The notes under the pieces: generated by a model
Seen by the model: only the letters and a program-made list of their open reading frames with translations
Told to the model about the DNA's origin: nothing
Database searches by the model: none
Translations under genes and position numbers: made by a program
Origin: Linyphia triangularis
Lineage: Eukaryota > Arthropoda > Arachnida > Araneae > Linyphiidae
DNA length: 64,000 nucleotides
NCBI GenBank assembly: GCA_963978545.1
Contig: OZ021729.1
Location: 14,845,501 to 14,909,500 of the forward strand
Reading direction: 5' to 3'
In this document: positions 38,272 to 51,250 of the stretch, one piece after another
Layout of the letters: each line of letters opens with the position of its first letter
Position numbering within the stretch: position 1 is the first letter of the stretch

Positions 38272-39049
38272 CAATTTCAGACAGAGTATAAAGATGCAGT
38301 TTATGAATCATATATATAGGGGAATTGTAAAAATGTATTTAATTGCTTTGCCAACAAACATTGTTGAATGAAGTCAATTTTACCATATATTAACATTTAT
38401 TGCCCCCAAAACAAAGTATTTTTGGCCTTTTTACGATGAATTCTGCCACTTTGAATTCTTTCAGTGAATGTTTTACCCAAGTGACAGTCTTATTTTCAGG
38501 TTCATAAAATAAAATTGACTTCATCAACAACATTCGATAATTTCCAAGGATGATTAGTCCATAGCATGTCAAGTAATTAGATTAAATAAATATGGAAGAT
38601 TTGAATCAATACCAGAAAGACTTTGAGAAACTACCCTATGCATTATATTTTTTAATTTAATTTCACAATCACTTAAAAAATATTTTTCCCCGCAGTTCTA
38701 CATAATTTTATTGCATCTAAAGTAGGCTTTGTAAATCCACCTTATTTTTTCTTATGATTTTAACCTAATCTTAATATTTCTTACTACATAATGCTTACTG
38801 TATGTTTCTTTTGCAATTTTTTCTTGTAAAGACTTCTTCATTGCACATAAAAGTTGCATATAAAGATTTATATAGAAAAAACATTTTTTATGGGTTACTT
38901 TTTTTAATCTTTTTATAAAGGGTTTTATTATACCGTTCAATCCCATTATCTCTCTACCAAACGTTAATAACGATTGTATAACACATTGCTAAAACCATGA
39001 TAAGTTGATTGGTTTTTAAGTTCAACGACATAATTTTTTGCACTATAAC

Positions 39050-39600
39050 ACGGCTAATCAGGCCGGGACCTATAGTTAAGCGTGGATTCCAAACCCCAAC
39101 GAACATCGATGCTTAACCCAGGATTCGAACTCAGCACCTTTGACATACGAGGCAGTGGCAACATATTGTATTAATATTTTATTAGATTTGATTCGATATT
39201 TTATGGTTATAGATAAATATTAAATTACGCCAGGATATAGTTTCAACAATATACAGATAAATGAACGTAGTTCAAGTGATAAGGAGGAAAAGCCTTCTGG
39301 AAGGTACTTCACAGGGATAATGTCTTTTACAATAACTAAGCTAATGAAGCGGGGACGTATAGTTTAGAGTAGATTCCGAACCACGACGAACATCGATGCT
39401 TTACTCAGGATTCGAAACCAGCATCTTTGACATGCGAGGCGGCAACAGATTGTATTAAATTTTTTATTAGATTTGATTCGATGGCTATAGATAAAGATTA
39501 AATTGCGCCAGTTACAGCAAGATATAGACTATTACTAAGCTAAGGAACGTAGTGCTAGTGATAAGAAGGAAAAGCCTTCCGCGAGATCTTTAAAGAGGAA
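39050..39600. repeat. Two tandem copies of a 285-bp host repeat
   Basis: Units share GGGACCTATAGTT/GGGACGTATAGTT, GACGAACATCGATGCTT, CCAGGATTCGAA/CTCAGGATTCGAA, TTTTATTAGATTTGATTCGAT and AAGGAGGAAAAGCCTTC. No ORF. Confidence 0.65.
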
Positions 39601-39689
39601 ACTAAAACACATTTTGTCTTGTATGGAAGGAAATAGAGAACACCCCTGTCAAAAAACACATTAACCAAAACAAGACCACTGAAATTCAA

Positions 39690-40510
39690 AAAGTCAAATA
39701 AAAAAATATTTTTTAGTTTCCCATTAAAAGACCTCACGGAAGGCAGTCCTCCTTACATATGGATAATCTAAAAATGAACTGCCAATATTTTACGATGTTT
39801 CCGTGCAGTATAGTCCTCTTGTTTTGTTACTAGGACATAACAAAAAAATCAACGAACCGTGGCGACCCCTAACAGTAGTAAATTTAAATTGTTAGTTTAT
39901 TTGATTGTCTGAATTTTATTACGATCGCGTTCGAACTTATGTGCAATTTAATAGGAGTTTTCCGTATTTCCTTCCATTCAAGACGAAAAAGTTTCCGTTT
40001 GAAAGACCTCCCGGAAGGCGTTCCACCTTATAGTATGGATAATCCAATAATGATTTACTTATGTTTGATCATTCAATACAATATAGTCCTCTTGTATCTG
40101 TTGCTAAAAAAATCACATACAACGAATTCAGTTCAATACTTTATCGAAGCGAATATAGTACCCTCTAACTGTAACAAATTGAAGTTTGTAGTTTATTTTA
40201 TTATCTGAATTTTGTTACGTTCTGATTAATTTGAAGTGTGATGGAATTTTTCTATATTTATTCCCATTCAAGACGAAAATGAGTGCAACTTCCCCCTTGA
40301 AAGACCTCCTGGAAGGCTTTTTCATTAAATTTTAATATCTCTGAATTGTTCAATGTTAGATGTTATGCCCCTACCGGTATCTTCTTTCAGCATTGGTCAT
40401 ACATTTTAAGGCGTAATAGCTATATGGAGTCATACTGCACCGAAATGTCGTTAAATCGATACCTGTGTGATGGTCGTACCTTCCGGGAGGTCTTTTAATG
40501 GAAACTATCC
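39690..40510. repeat. Host repeat with three diverged units
   Basis: Units contain AAAGACCTCCCGGAAGGC, ATATGGATAATC and AGTCCTCTTGT near 39,725, 40,000 and 40,300; a reverse copy of the GACCTCCCGGAAGG phrase is at about 40,484. No coding sequence is recognised from here to 41.8 kb. Confidence 0.55.
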
Positions 40511-41799
40511 TAGTTTTTTCAGTCTGTAGAGTTAAAAAATTGAGATAACTCCCTAATATAGCTAAACAATTCACACAACGCTATCTGTTACGATCACTGT
40601 CGTGTATACTCATTTTAAAGAATGACTGAAAAGCGTCGGTAAGGTTCGATAGCGAGACCTTTCCCATGTTGCCCAAACATTCTGCCTTTTAACAACTTAT
40701 TTAATTATATATTTCAAAGTATTTTTAATAATTTTTTGAAGTAAACCAAATGTAGGTATTTAATGTATGTTTTTAAAGTCGAATTTCTCAAAATGACTTT
40801 TTTCATGTTTGGGGGCACATAGCTTAAAATCTATATGACATAAATGTTTGAAATTTTTTATATCTGTTTCTCTAATGTATTTAAGTACTTTAACACAAGG
40901 AATTATTGATAAGTAGTATTTTTTTTTTTAAAAAAATAATTAGTCTATAATTTTTCTTAAACATATTTTTAGAAAATCATAATTATTTTAATTTTTAAAA
41001 AATAAAAAATCTCGTGTTAAAGTATTTAAAAGTATCCAAATATTATACTGTGAAAGTTTCATAATGATTGAAGAATCAGTTATTAAATGAGATGCCCCAA
41101 AAGTTGTTGAATTTAATATGGGCTCCTATGGATTTTGTTTTTAATTTTTAGTCAAATATAAGTAAAATAATAGGCTAACCTTCCTCTTCAAAAATCTATT
41201 AAACATATAAAACAATGTTATATTAGAGAAATCCTTAATAGACTAGGGATGAATCATATTTTACTAACAGTTAAAAGTTATTGATACTTAAACTCACGCG
41301 AACAAAGTTACCTAATTTTCTAAGTAACAGTTATTCATTTATTATAAATGCAATAGATGGCGCTAGTATGTCCATATATTTCTGTTATTGAAGATTAGAA
41401 TCACAAGCAACATTCTTTAGAATTATGGATTTAGGGAAGAAATGCATGCGTGTTCATTTACGTTGTTTTTTAAAAAAAATCTTTAATAAGCTCAATTAAA
41501 TTCGCTTAGAACAGTATTGTAAATTGGAATAAAAAGCTGCATTAATTGTTGTTGGATTTTAGACTCCGTTTAAATTTATCAAACTGGGTGATTTCAAGGA
41601 AATAGAATTCAATACAGGGAACCAGACAAGAGGTCATGAATATTTAAGCTTTTTAAAAAATATTTTTGTTCACAATTTTAACACTAATAATTTTACGCAA
41701 TAAGCTATAATAATTGAATATATAAGTTATTTCAAATACACTGAGATAACTTGTTAAATATGTTATATATTTAATAATTTACTATACAAAAATAAATAG

Positions 41800-43170
41800 T
41801 GCTTTTTATAGGCTGTTGAAACTAATTTTAAATGGCTAATTCAATATATAATATTTAGTTATTTCCTGATAATTTTAATGTAACTGCAGTTATTTAACAA
41901 TAAATGTTAAGACGTTTTGGAGAGATACACTGACAAGCATTACCTAATTACTATATTTTGGATCCCAAGAACTAGATTTCAAAACAGAACATTTGAGATG
42001 AAAAGTAAAATAGCTAATAAAATTAGGTTTTATGCAAAATGTATCCGTGCTGCAAAATGTATCCGTGTTACGCTTTTCTAATATTTGCTTAAAAACTTTT
42101 CAAATATACATTCAAATAAATTTTTCTTATTTTATAGTTTTTCTTTAAAACAACAAGCAAACTCATTTCTTTTAAAAAATGTTCAAGAGGAATTCCAACA
42201 AGAGATATTTACTCTTTCAATTGAAGAATTAACATTTTGTTATTTCAAAACTGGCATACATTTTTAATTACCTTAATTTTAGTTAAAAGAAAAATTATAT
42301 GTTTAACTGAAAAACAAAACCATAATTTATTAATTATTATTATACTTTTTATAGGCTGTTGAAACTAATTTTAAATGGCTAATTCAATATATAATATTTC
42401 GTTATTTCCTGATAATTTAAGAAAAATTGTCTGTTTAACTGAGAAACAAAACCATAATTTATTAATTATTATTATACTTTTTATAGGCTGTTGAAACTAA
42501 TTTTAAATGGCTAATTCAATATATAATATTTCGTTATTTCCTGATAATTTAAGAAAAATTGTCTGTTTAACTGAGAAACAAAACCATAATTTATTAATTA
42601 TTATTATGCTTTTTATAGGCTGTTGAAACTAATTTTAAATGACTAATTCAATATATAATATTTCGTTATTTCCTGATAATTTTAATGTAACTGCAGTTAT
42701 TTAACAATAAATGTTAAGAAGTTTTGTAGAGATACACTGACAAGCATTACCTAATTACTATATTTTGGATCCCAAGAACTAGATTTCAAAACAGAACATT
42801 TTGAGATGAAAAGTAAAATAGCTAATAAAATTAGGTTTTATGCAAAATGTATCCGTGCTGCCTATTAATGGTGTTACGCTTTTCTAATATTTGCTTAAAA
42901 ACTTTTCAAATATACATTCAAATAAATTTTTTCTTATTTTATAGTTTTTCTTTAAAACAACAAGCAAACTCATTTCTTTTAAAAAATGTTCAAGAGGAAT
43001 TCCAACAAGAGATATTTACTCTTTCAATTGAAGAATTAACATTTTGTTATTTCAAAACTGGCTTACATTTTTAATTACCTTAATTTTAGTTAAAAGAAAA
43101 ATTATCTGTTTAACTGAGAAACAATACCATAATTTATTAATTATTATTAATTTGCTCATCATGTCTTATA
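41800..43170. repeat. Large direct duplication with a nested 122-bp triplicate
   Basis: An 800-bp segment (from about 41,800) is repeated from about 42,600, including the repeat at 41,942/42,750 and a 60-codon open stretch (SFSLKQQANSFLLKNVQ...) present in both copies. Between them a 122-bp unit with GGCTGTTGAAACTAATTTT occurs three times (near 42,350, 42,480, 42,610). The open stretch is preceded by a TTTTATAG acceptor-like site; it may be an exon fragment, but no family is recognised. Confidence 0.65.
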
Positions 43171-43671
43171 TAAAAATCCACTTAAGCAATAATTTTAGAA
43201 ATAAATTAATTTTAGAAGATAAAATAGTTTATTGATTATACATATGAGATAATGCTAATTTCATTTTAAATTAAGGCTTTATTATATATGATATCAAGAT
43301 AATAATCTATAATTCAAAGACAGTATTTATACAGTATTGACTATCTTTGTACTTTTAAAGTTCAGAAGTCTTAGTTTTTGAAGTACTATTAATTACAGAA
43401 TTTTCATTCATGAATGATTTTGGAAGTGGAGGGAGGGAGGGGAGTCTCTGTTCCGGCTGCACTAACAGTTTCGACCACAGGTCGCCACTGCTGTAAACTC
43501 GTAAATAAATAATATTTACTAAAATTTCAAATTTATATATGTATATTTGGAAGTTATGCTGACCACGTACACATACATCGAATAATAAATACATCGAATA
43601 ATAAAAATACAAAAGTTAAATTATAAAATACTGCATAATCTATGATTGATTACATTATAACATTAAATGAG

Positions 43672-43842
43672 AACAATTTATGTTATTTCATTAAGGGATC
43701 TTTTTTATACCTACTCACAAAATTTGAAGATTCCCTATACTCTCTAATTTCTATAAAGAAAGTAGTTTCTAAATGTACCGGGATAAAAGATTGTAACATA
43801 GAGAGTATAGGGAATGATCTTTACTAAGAATTCCAATTAACA
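43672..43842. repeat. Palindromic MITE-like repeat, copy 1
   Basis: Contains GATTCCCTATACTCTCTA and its reverse complement near 43,800, with AAATGTACCGGGATAAAAGA between. A second copy is at 45,372-45,560, on the other side of the ALKBH2-like gene. Confidence 0.7.
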
Positions 43843-44791
43843 TATATATAATATATAAAGTAAAAATAATATGCGCTTACCTTGCACCAAGTGAAATACT
43901 GGTCATCTTATTTGGTTACCGTAAGTTTTCCTAAAAATTCTCCAACTGAATTCCCCAACTTCAGGACTTCTTTATATATTCCAAGCAGAATATTAGTCAC
44001 CAAGAATCCCTTAAGGAACGGTCTTAAAAAAAAGTTGAGCAAAGCTTTCTTGATCGAGAAAATATATTTCTATTCGTAAGAGGCATAATAAATTTATCTA
44101 CAAAACGCAGGAGGCTTCTAAAAAAGTCTGGCATAGCTTTTTTTGATCGAGAAAATATATTTATAGTATTGAGAGGATTGACAATTTTTATCTCCAAACG
44201 GCAGAAGGCTTAAAACTATTCTACTCCAAGCACTTGGCTGACAGCGAGTTCACTAAATAAGCGCAAGTGTATTTTATGGGTGGTGGTATTATATAAATTT
44301 ATGGCGAATCGGGCACTAAAGCTTTTAAGCTCCCCATTCGTGTGGGGGTACTCTCAACTTGAAAAAAACCTCCCTTTAGCTATTGTCCTCGATTGACACA
44401 CTTTCTGCTTTCTGCGATTACTGACATGCGTTACTCACCGGCAGAATTTCTACGTCTTTTTTTAAAACCTTTATTATTCAGATTCATGGTTTGAAAGAGC
44501 AGCGATTATTTTAAAAAAATTGGAGTTTTTAGCTCAGATGAAATACAAAGAGAAATTAATTATAGATGGAGGGATTGATTTATTCTTTTTACCAACACCT
44601 CGAAACTTTGGATATCGAGTTTGTTTAAAACAAATAACACACTCTGATACTTAGTTTTTTAAGGAATCAAGTCTCTTGTATAATTTTTAAAACAAATCAT
44701 TTCCCACTCTTGGATAAGAGAAAACCGAAATAAACTTTTGCAGCTGATTGTACACAGCGGTGGTAGAGAATTAAGAAGAATTGAAAACTAC

Positions 44792-45346
44792 ATGTGTCAA
44801 GGTTTAAATATCGACTATATACCTGAATTTTTAATGGATCCAGCACAATACTTTAAACGATTGGAATCGGAAATTGTGTACTTGGATCCCTGCGTTACCG
44901 TGTATGGAAAAACGTTCCCGATTCCGAGACGGGTGGCGGCCTACGGAAACGACGGTATGACTTATACGTTCAGCGGCCTGACGTTACGTGCAGAGCCCTG
45001 GACCCCCACCTTGCTAGAGATTAAATCCAAGGTGGAGAAACAGACAGGGCAAGCGTTTAATTTTGTGTTGGTCGATCGATATGGTTCTGGAAAAGACAAG
45101 ATTGGGAAACATCGCGACGACGAAACGTGCATTTCCAGACACTCGAGCATTGCCAGTATTTCACTGGGGGCGCAAAGACTGTTTGTGTTTTCGAGACGAG
45201 AGCACAAACCGGTCAAAATGAGGCTGCACGACGGCAGTCTTTTGGTCATGAAACACCCTACCAACAAGATGTGGTATCACGAATTACCCAAATCGAGGAC
45301 GATGGAACCCAGAATCAACTTGACGTTTCGTAAACACGATGAATGA
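44792..45346 (+). CDS. ALKBH2: ALKBH2-like DNA demethylase (2-oxoglutarate/Fe(II) oxygenase)
   Basis: 184 residues from the ATG at 44,792, matching the catalytic core of animal ALKBH2. Landmarks are YGNDGMTYTFSGL, the FNFVLVDRYGSGKDKIG lid, the iron ligands H-R-D in KHRDDE, the distal His in WYHELP, and the 2-oxoglutarate-binding R-x-N-x-T-F-R near the end. ALKBH2 removes alkyl groups such as 1-methyladenine from double-stranded DNA. The reading frame is open further upstream to 44,738, and TTTTGCAG just before it could be a splice acceptor, so this may be the last exon of a host gene. Otherwise it is an intronless gene: a retrocopy or a captured viral gene. GC-rich codon use contrasts with its flanks. 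It is bracketed by copies of a palindromic repeat. Confidence 0.8.
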   Translation: MCQGLNIDYIPEFLMDPAQYFKRLESEIVYLDPCVTVYGKTFPIPRRVAAYGNDGMTYTFSGLTLRAEPWTPTLLEIKSKVEKQTGQAFNFVLVDRYGSGKDKIGKHRDDETCISRHSSIASISLGAQRLFVFSRREHKPVKMRLHDGSLLVMKHPTNKMWYHELPKSRTMEPRINLTFRKHDE

Positions 45347-45371
45347 TTAAAAAAGACCCAAAGATGGAGAC

Positions 45372-45560
45372 TGTGCATTAAGTGATCTTTTTTTAATACC
45401 TAATCACAAAATTTGAAGATTCCCTATACTCTCTATGTTACAATCTTCTATCCCGGTACATTTAGAAACTAATTTCTATAAAGAAAGTAGTTTCTAAATG
45501 TACCGGGATAAAAGATTGTAGCATAGAGAGTATAGGGAACGATTCTTATTAGGAATTCCA
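45372..45560. repeat. Palindromic MITE-like repeat, copy 2
   Basis: A longer version of 43,672-43,842: GATTCCCTATACTCTCTATG and GTACCGGGATAAAAGATTGT form nested inverted repeats about 60 bp long. Confidence 0.7.
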
Positions 45561-45626
45561 CTTTAAAAATAATGTGTACTTACCTTGTACCAAGTGACAA
45601 GAACAGAATCAGAATTTTTTCAAAAC

Positions 45627-45737
45627 GCACCTCGAAACTTTGGATATCGAGTTGTTGTATTCAAAAAAGTTAAATCCACTTTAGATAAAATTTCAAAGGG
45701 GTACCGGTGCTCATATATTTTTTCCACCGACTGTACC
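45627..45737. repeat. Two short repeats downstream of the ALKBH2-like gene
   Basis: CCTCGAAACTTTGGATATCGAG at 45,630 also occurs at 44,599, upstream of the gene. Bases 45,661-45,737 match the reverse complement of 12,806-12,885 in the viral block, with GTACCGGTGCTCATAT as the conserved centre. Confidence 0.65.
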
Positions 45738-46553
45738 AAAACATGAAGGATGAAGTTACACACTGGGCAATGGATTGATAATAAAACATGGACAATTCAC
45801 AGGAATAAATTCATGCTTCCAAGTCTGATCTGATTCGGTTTGATAGTGATGGTATTCTTCCATGTGTGCATTGCCTTTAAGGTTTTTTAGAGTAAGTGAA
45901 CGAATGAGTGAACAATAAAATGATGATATCATGGAATCGATTTTTGCGAGTAAGGCTCACGTCAGAAAATTTCTACGTATAATCAGTATACTGATTATAT
46001 TGTTGAAGCAAAGTACTTTATTTTGAAAGTCATGCTGCGTTATATTATAATAGTTATCAAAACATCCACTTCTTTCCCTCAATTTTTTTTATGTTTTTCA
46101 GAGTTGCTAACTTTTAGAAATAGCATATTCAGTTAGATTCCAGCGATAGTTTTATATAAAACATCATACAGTTGGTAGTAAACAAAAAGGGTTGGGATTA
46201 TTATCTATTTTTTAAATTCAATAGTCCCAATTTGTTGTTGATTCAAAATGGCTGTAAAGTGTCCAAATAAGCTTTTTTATTTTGTGCAATGTATCTGGGG
46301 GCTCATTGACAAACTTTATGATTGTATAACCGCATTTCTTCATGTAAGAAATGTTAATTATACATGTGTTGCGGATATCTAAAAATCTATTTCTGAATAT
46401 ACTATTCAATGTAGAACTCAAAATTCCTGAATCCGAACTATATTTTATATACTATATGAAACAAGCTCAGCCAGTTATAACCAATGGTTAAGTAGTCAAA
46501 ATGAATTGCAAAGCTGTGTTTCAAAATACAAATGCAATAATTATAGAGTTCTA

Positions 46554-48142
46554 CAGTAGGTAAAAAAAGTCTCCTTACGGTATTCAAAAGTTACAAATAA
46601 ATTAGAATAATTTCTAATCTTTTGCTTCACATCTTCAGTAACCACTGAAATATATGTTTAATTTGATTCTTTAAAATAAATTTATGATAAATGTGTGTTT
46701 TTACAAAACGCAGCAAGTATTTAAATTGAAATATTTAAAAGATGTTGCTAAGTGCCATGCAAAAAAAGTTTTCGTACGCAATATGAAAATTAATTCTGAC
46801 GTCTTCCACAAAAGACTTGCAATAAATTTTCAAAACTGAAGTGTATGCAAGTGTCATGAAAACATGATAGCAGCAATTGTTTAATTTTAGCTTGTAGCTA
46901 ATCGTCTTAAAATTGAGTTCCTAAATATATTCGTGAGTTGGTGATTCAGTTATAAAATGATGGATTATCTATGAAAAAAATTGGCGAAATCTTTAATGAA
47001 TTGAAGTCTAGTACAATATATTATTAAAAGACACTGATGTGCTTAAAATTTTTGAGTATAGAGATCGATCAGGAAATTTTTCAATGCTAAAACGCTTGCA
47101 TAAAAGAAATATCCTATAGTAAGGTTAAAGATAATTTGCGAATAAGTGCATCTTAAGTCGCACATAGCTTAAAAATTGATAAAAACATTGAAGTGACATC
47201 TCAAACGGTGAGAATTTTTTTTAAAATAGCGGGCCTGAATGGACTTGCAGACCGTAAGAAGTAGCAGAAAAAAGAGCATCGATTTTGCAAAGTTTTTTTT
47301 AGTGATGAATTAAAATTAAATATCCAAGGGTCATATAATCGAGTTTATGGTCAGTAGAAAATGAAATCAGCAAATGTTAACTTATAATTTTTGTGGAACT
47401 GTCAAACACGGTGGAGGAGACGTTATGATGTGGGGGTGTATGGAGCTGCTTGTATCGGTAATTTACTTTATGTAGAAGGAAATAAGCATAAGTACGTGTA
47501 TCTTGAAATTCCAACGCAAACCGTCTTAACCAGTGCACATAAATTGTCACTTGGGAATTGTCTTCTATGTTTTTAGCAATTTTTGAGCCATGTGCGATGC
47601 GATTTGAGGTGCACTTATTCGCGGATTATATTGAACCTTACTATAGGGTATTTCTTTTACACAAACGTTTTAGCTTGGAAAATTTTCCTGATCGATCTCT
47701 ATCCTCAAAATTTTGAAGCACATCGGTGTCTTTCAATAATATATTGTACTAGACTTCAGTTCATTAAAGATTTCGACAATTTTTTTTAATAGATAATTCA
47801 ACATTTCATAACTGAATCACTAACACAAGAATAGGTTTAGGAACTCCATTTTAAGACGATCAGCAACAAGCTAAAATTAAACAATTTCTGCTATTATGTC
47901 TTCATGACACTTGCGTATATTTCAGTTTTGCAAATTTACTGCAAGTCTGTTGTGGAAAACGCTAGAAACAACATCTCCTAAATATTTCAACTTAAATACT
48001 TCTTGCGTTTTGTAAAAAAATATTTATTTTAAAGGAATTAAACATAGTTCAGTAGTTACTGAAGTTATGAAGCAAAAGATTAGAAACTATGTTAATTTAT
48101 TTGTAACTTTGGCTTCCGTACGCAGACTTTTTTTACCCACTG
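46554..48142 (+). mobile_element. Fold-back Tc1-type element, decayed
   Basis: TA at 46,552 and 48,143 flank ends CAGTAGGTAAAAAAAGTC and GACTTTTTTTACCCACTG. Length 1.59 kb is normal for Tc1 elements. The inner arms remain inverted copies of each other for about 600 bp (ATCGATCAGG near 47,065 against CCTGATCGAT near 47,688). The unpaired centre holds a broken transposase with the Tc1 signature H-G-G-G near 47,410 and WGC near 47,430, with frameshifts and stops. It is not active. Confidence 0.7.
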
Positions 48143-48154
48143 TATATCGTATGC

Positions 48155-49042
48155 ACAAGGTCCGGCTATTAATTTCCGGGACTGACGTAACTGTGGGAGA
48201 ACGAAATGCCGGAAGATGGCGCTAATGATTGCATATTGAGGAGCGTTTTCTTGCGCATGTGCAGTGCAATCGGCGCCATTCTGAAGTAAGTGGTTCTCTT
48301 GGAAAGGCGCATTAAAACGTAGCTCTTAAATTCCTGTTGTCGAAGTGAAAATGGAGCAAAGAATTAACATTAAATGTTGCTTCAAATTATGTATCCTATC
48401 CAGGTAAGCAGGGTCAGTATCAGCGTTGTCGATAAGTTCGCCACATGCGTCCAGTCTCAATTGCTTTTGTTCGTCCCTTAAATGGTGAGGAACGAATCTG
48501 GAACAAATCTTGCGTTTGCCTAGGTCTTGCGTCAAAATTCGCCGAACCGTCCCTTTGTTTTTTCCATGTTCAATTCTTTGGCAAGTACTCGAATAGTCAA
48601 TCGACGATCACATTTCACCATATCGCGAACTTTTTCAATTGCTTCCGGCGTGCGTACGGACTGCGGCCGACCTGTGTGTGGACCATCTTCGACGCTTTCG
48701 CGCTCGTCCCGAAAGCGTTTAAACCATTCAAAAGTTCTTGAGCGGGATAATGCTTCCTCGCCGTAAACTTGTTTTAACATTTCGTAGGTTTCCGCAGCTG
48801 TCTTGCCCAATCTGAAGCAAAATTTAATGTTAATTCTTTGCTCCATTTTCACTTCGACAACAGGAATTTAAGAGCTACGTTTTAATGCACCTTACCACGA
48901 GAACCACTTACTTCATAATGGCGCCGATTGCACTGCACATGCGCAAGAAAACGCTCTTCAATATGCAATCATTAGCGTCATCTTCCGGCTTTTCGTTCTT
49001 CTACAATTACGTCAGTCCTGGAAATTAATAGCCGGACCTTGT
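48155..49042 (-). mobile_element. Fold-back mariner derivative with half a transposase
   Basis: Ends ACAAGGTCCGGCTATTAATT and AATTAATAGCCGGACCTTGT are the terminal inverted repeats. The inverted arms run about 230 bp and include the transposase start codon region. Between them, on the minus strand, lies the N-terminal part of a mariner transposase (48,852 leftward, MEQRINIKFCFRLGKTAAET, helix-turn-helix with RLTIRVLAKELN), a frameshift near 48,540, then more N-terminal-half sequence to 48,400. The catalytic half is missing. It begins 10 bases after the Tc1-type element. Confidence 0.75.
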
Positions 49043-49179
49043 ATAATTGAATACTGATACTCTAAAGCATGCTATGGTCACTGATCTTTAAATGTAACTT
49101 TTAAATAGCTCATTAGTGGTTTCTACTCTACAAGCAGATGATGCTAATTAAACATCTACCATACTCTTCCCTTCATGCC

Positions 49180-49480
49180 ATGCAATAGGCTGTCCTTGGT
49201 TACCAACAGACGATAACTAGAGTGGGGAGTGTTGGTTGTACTGATATTTAAAGAGCTTGTTAAGCCTCCTTTCGACTTCAAGTTAATAATTAAGCAGGCT
49301 CTATTCAGTCTTCCAATATCCTTCCCCATTTAATGGCATAGAATATGTTGCCATTGGTTACCAACAGTCGATAATTAAAGTGTGCTGAGTTGGTAATATA
49401 ATGATTTATGGTGCTTGTTAAGCCTTCTTCGCCTTTAAGTTAATAACCAAGCATGCACTGTCCAGTTGATTCATTTATTA
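49180..49480. repeat. Host repeat, two tandem copies
   Basis: Two units of about 195 bp share TTGGTTACCAACAG, GATAATTA/GATAACTA, TTGTTAAGCC and AAGTTAATAA. A diverged third copy is near 57,385-57,550. Confidence 0.6.
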
Positions 49481-50021
49481 CAGACACTGACAGACTAGGC
49501 GATTGCACCGGACAACTATGGCCAGTACCCTTTCTAACTGTATGGTCATTTTTACTCATACTCAAAAATCAACACCTTGCCCGTTCGCACTAGAGATACT
49601 CAGAACTTATTATTCAGAAACAGTTTATTCTATAACAATTGGGGATAAGTACAGTTCTTTCTCTACTGGAACAAAACTTCTTAATCACTTTCGCTTTAAA
49701 AAGTGTCCAAATGTTGTCGAATTTTTTCGAGGGTTTGTTGAATTCTATTTTTTCATGACTTTTTAAATATTTTAACAAAAAATTTTGACACTTTCATGAC
49801 AATTTTTAAGTGTTAGAAATATCATAATGAGACAAAAGTTATCGATTTTTAACGCAATTTTTGTCATACGATCAAAAAATCGCAATTTTCCATTAATTTG
49901 GGGAAATTTCTCCAACTTTAAGCGATTTGCGTGTTAGATAAATATTAACCACTTTAAAAAAATTACATTGTTTTTGTCTTCAAACTTAACTACTTAAATC
50001 CACTATTCCTAATCTACTTGG

Positions 50022-50229
50022 GCCCACCTGATGGCTGTGTGGTTAGCCCTCTGGCCTCGTATAGCCAGACGTGCTGGATTCAAATGCGGGGTTAGGCCTG
50101 GATATTCGTTATGGTTCATAATCCTTGTAAAGCTGTGCTGTATAGGTCCCGGTGGTCATTGTGCATAAAAATAGGTCGTTGAGCGAATGCAAACCAACCG
50201 AATCGATTTGAAAAAAAAAAAAAAAAAAA
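50022..50229 (+). mobile_element. tRNA-derived SINE with A tail
   Basis: Head GGGCCCACCTGATGGCTGTG, A-box-like GTGTGGTTAGCCCTC, B-box-like GGATTCAAATGC, then a body with AGGTCCCGGTGGTCATT, and an A19 tail near 50,210-50,229. Confidence 0.6.
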
Positions 50230-50439
50230 TGTTGTATTCGACCCACTCTAATGTGTAAACTTACGGTCTCGCCTCTGACACAAACACATTTTTCATGAAA
50301 TCACATTGATAGATACATAAACATTGTTTAATATATGTACTATTCTTTTTATTTGTTTTTTTCTTTTTCTAGTTCCTCTATTTCTTTTGTTACCACTTTT
50401 GGTAATAGTTCGCTCACTTGACACCTCTACCTCTCTTCA

Positions 50440-51250
50440 GCTCCTTTTATGATTCCCCCCCCCCCCCTTTTCCTTTTTTGTGGGGGCGCTGAGAAAAGCT
50501 TCTAGGCAGGGTGCACCGGGATATGTCCCGATATCTCGGTGGGCCAGGCCGATAGCCTCTCAGGAACCGAATTATCTATTGCTTATCTATTCTGGACAGG
50601 GGAAGGTAAGGGTTAGTTCAGTGGTGGATCTAGGATTTTCCTGAGGGGGGGGGGGGGCGCAACACCTGTGCCTTAGCCAGGATGAAATCGAATATTTAAA
50701 AAAAGTTTAAAAAAAATAAAAAATCTATGCAGTGTTCTAGAAATATACTTCAAGATAATCCGTATCCATTGATTGACCATCCCCCCCCCCCTCCCTTTTT
50801 CGTCACATTTCTGACTCGCTATCTTAGCGTAAGGTGAAATGCCCAGGTTATACCAAAATTACTTTTCAATTTAAAAAAAAAAAAAAAAAAATTCCCCCCC
50901 TCCCACTCCTCAAAAAACACCCTTCTATGCTAGATATTTTTATGAACTCCTTTGTTTCTTTATACTTATGACAAATAAAACGTTTTTGCAAAGTTTCATG
51001 AAAGGACCGATTTTTTATTTTTTAATGTCGTATTTTGCCTTTCCTTGGATTTCACATGTGTTTTCGTTTATAAAAAAGAACTGTAACTTTTTTTAGATTA
51101 TTTAAATCGTTTTGCTTTTTTTCATTCGATTCAGCATAAAAAAAGTACTCTAAAAACATGTGTCACATGTCTAGATTGCTCCAAAATTAATTTTTTCGCC
51201 ACAAAACCCCCTGATCCCCCCCCCCCCCTTCTTTGCTAGATATTTTTATG
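50440..51250. repeat. Low-complexity interval with poly-C and poly-G runs
   Basis: C runs at about 50,455, 50,782, 50,892 and 51,217 and a G run at 50,647. Two related blocks have TAGATATTTTTATGAACTC/TAGATATTTTTATGGACTC. No gene; nothing else is recognised up to 53.6 kb apart from short repeats. Confidence 0.55.
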
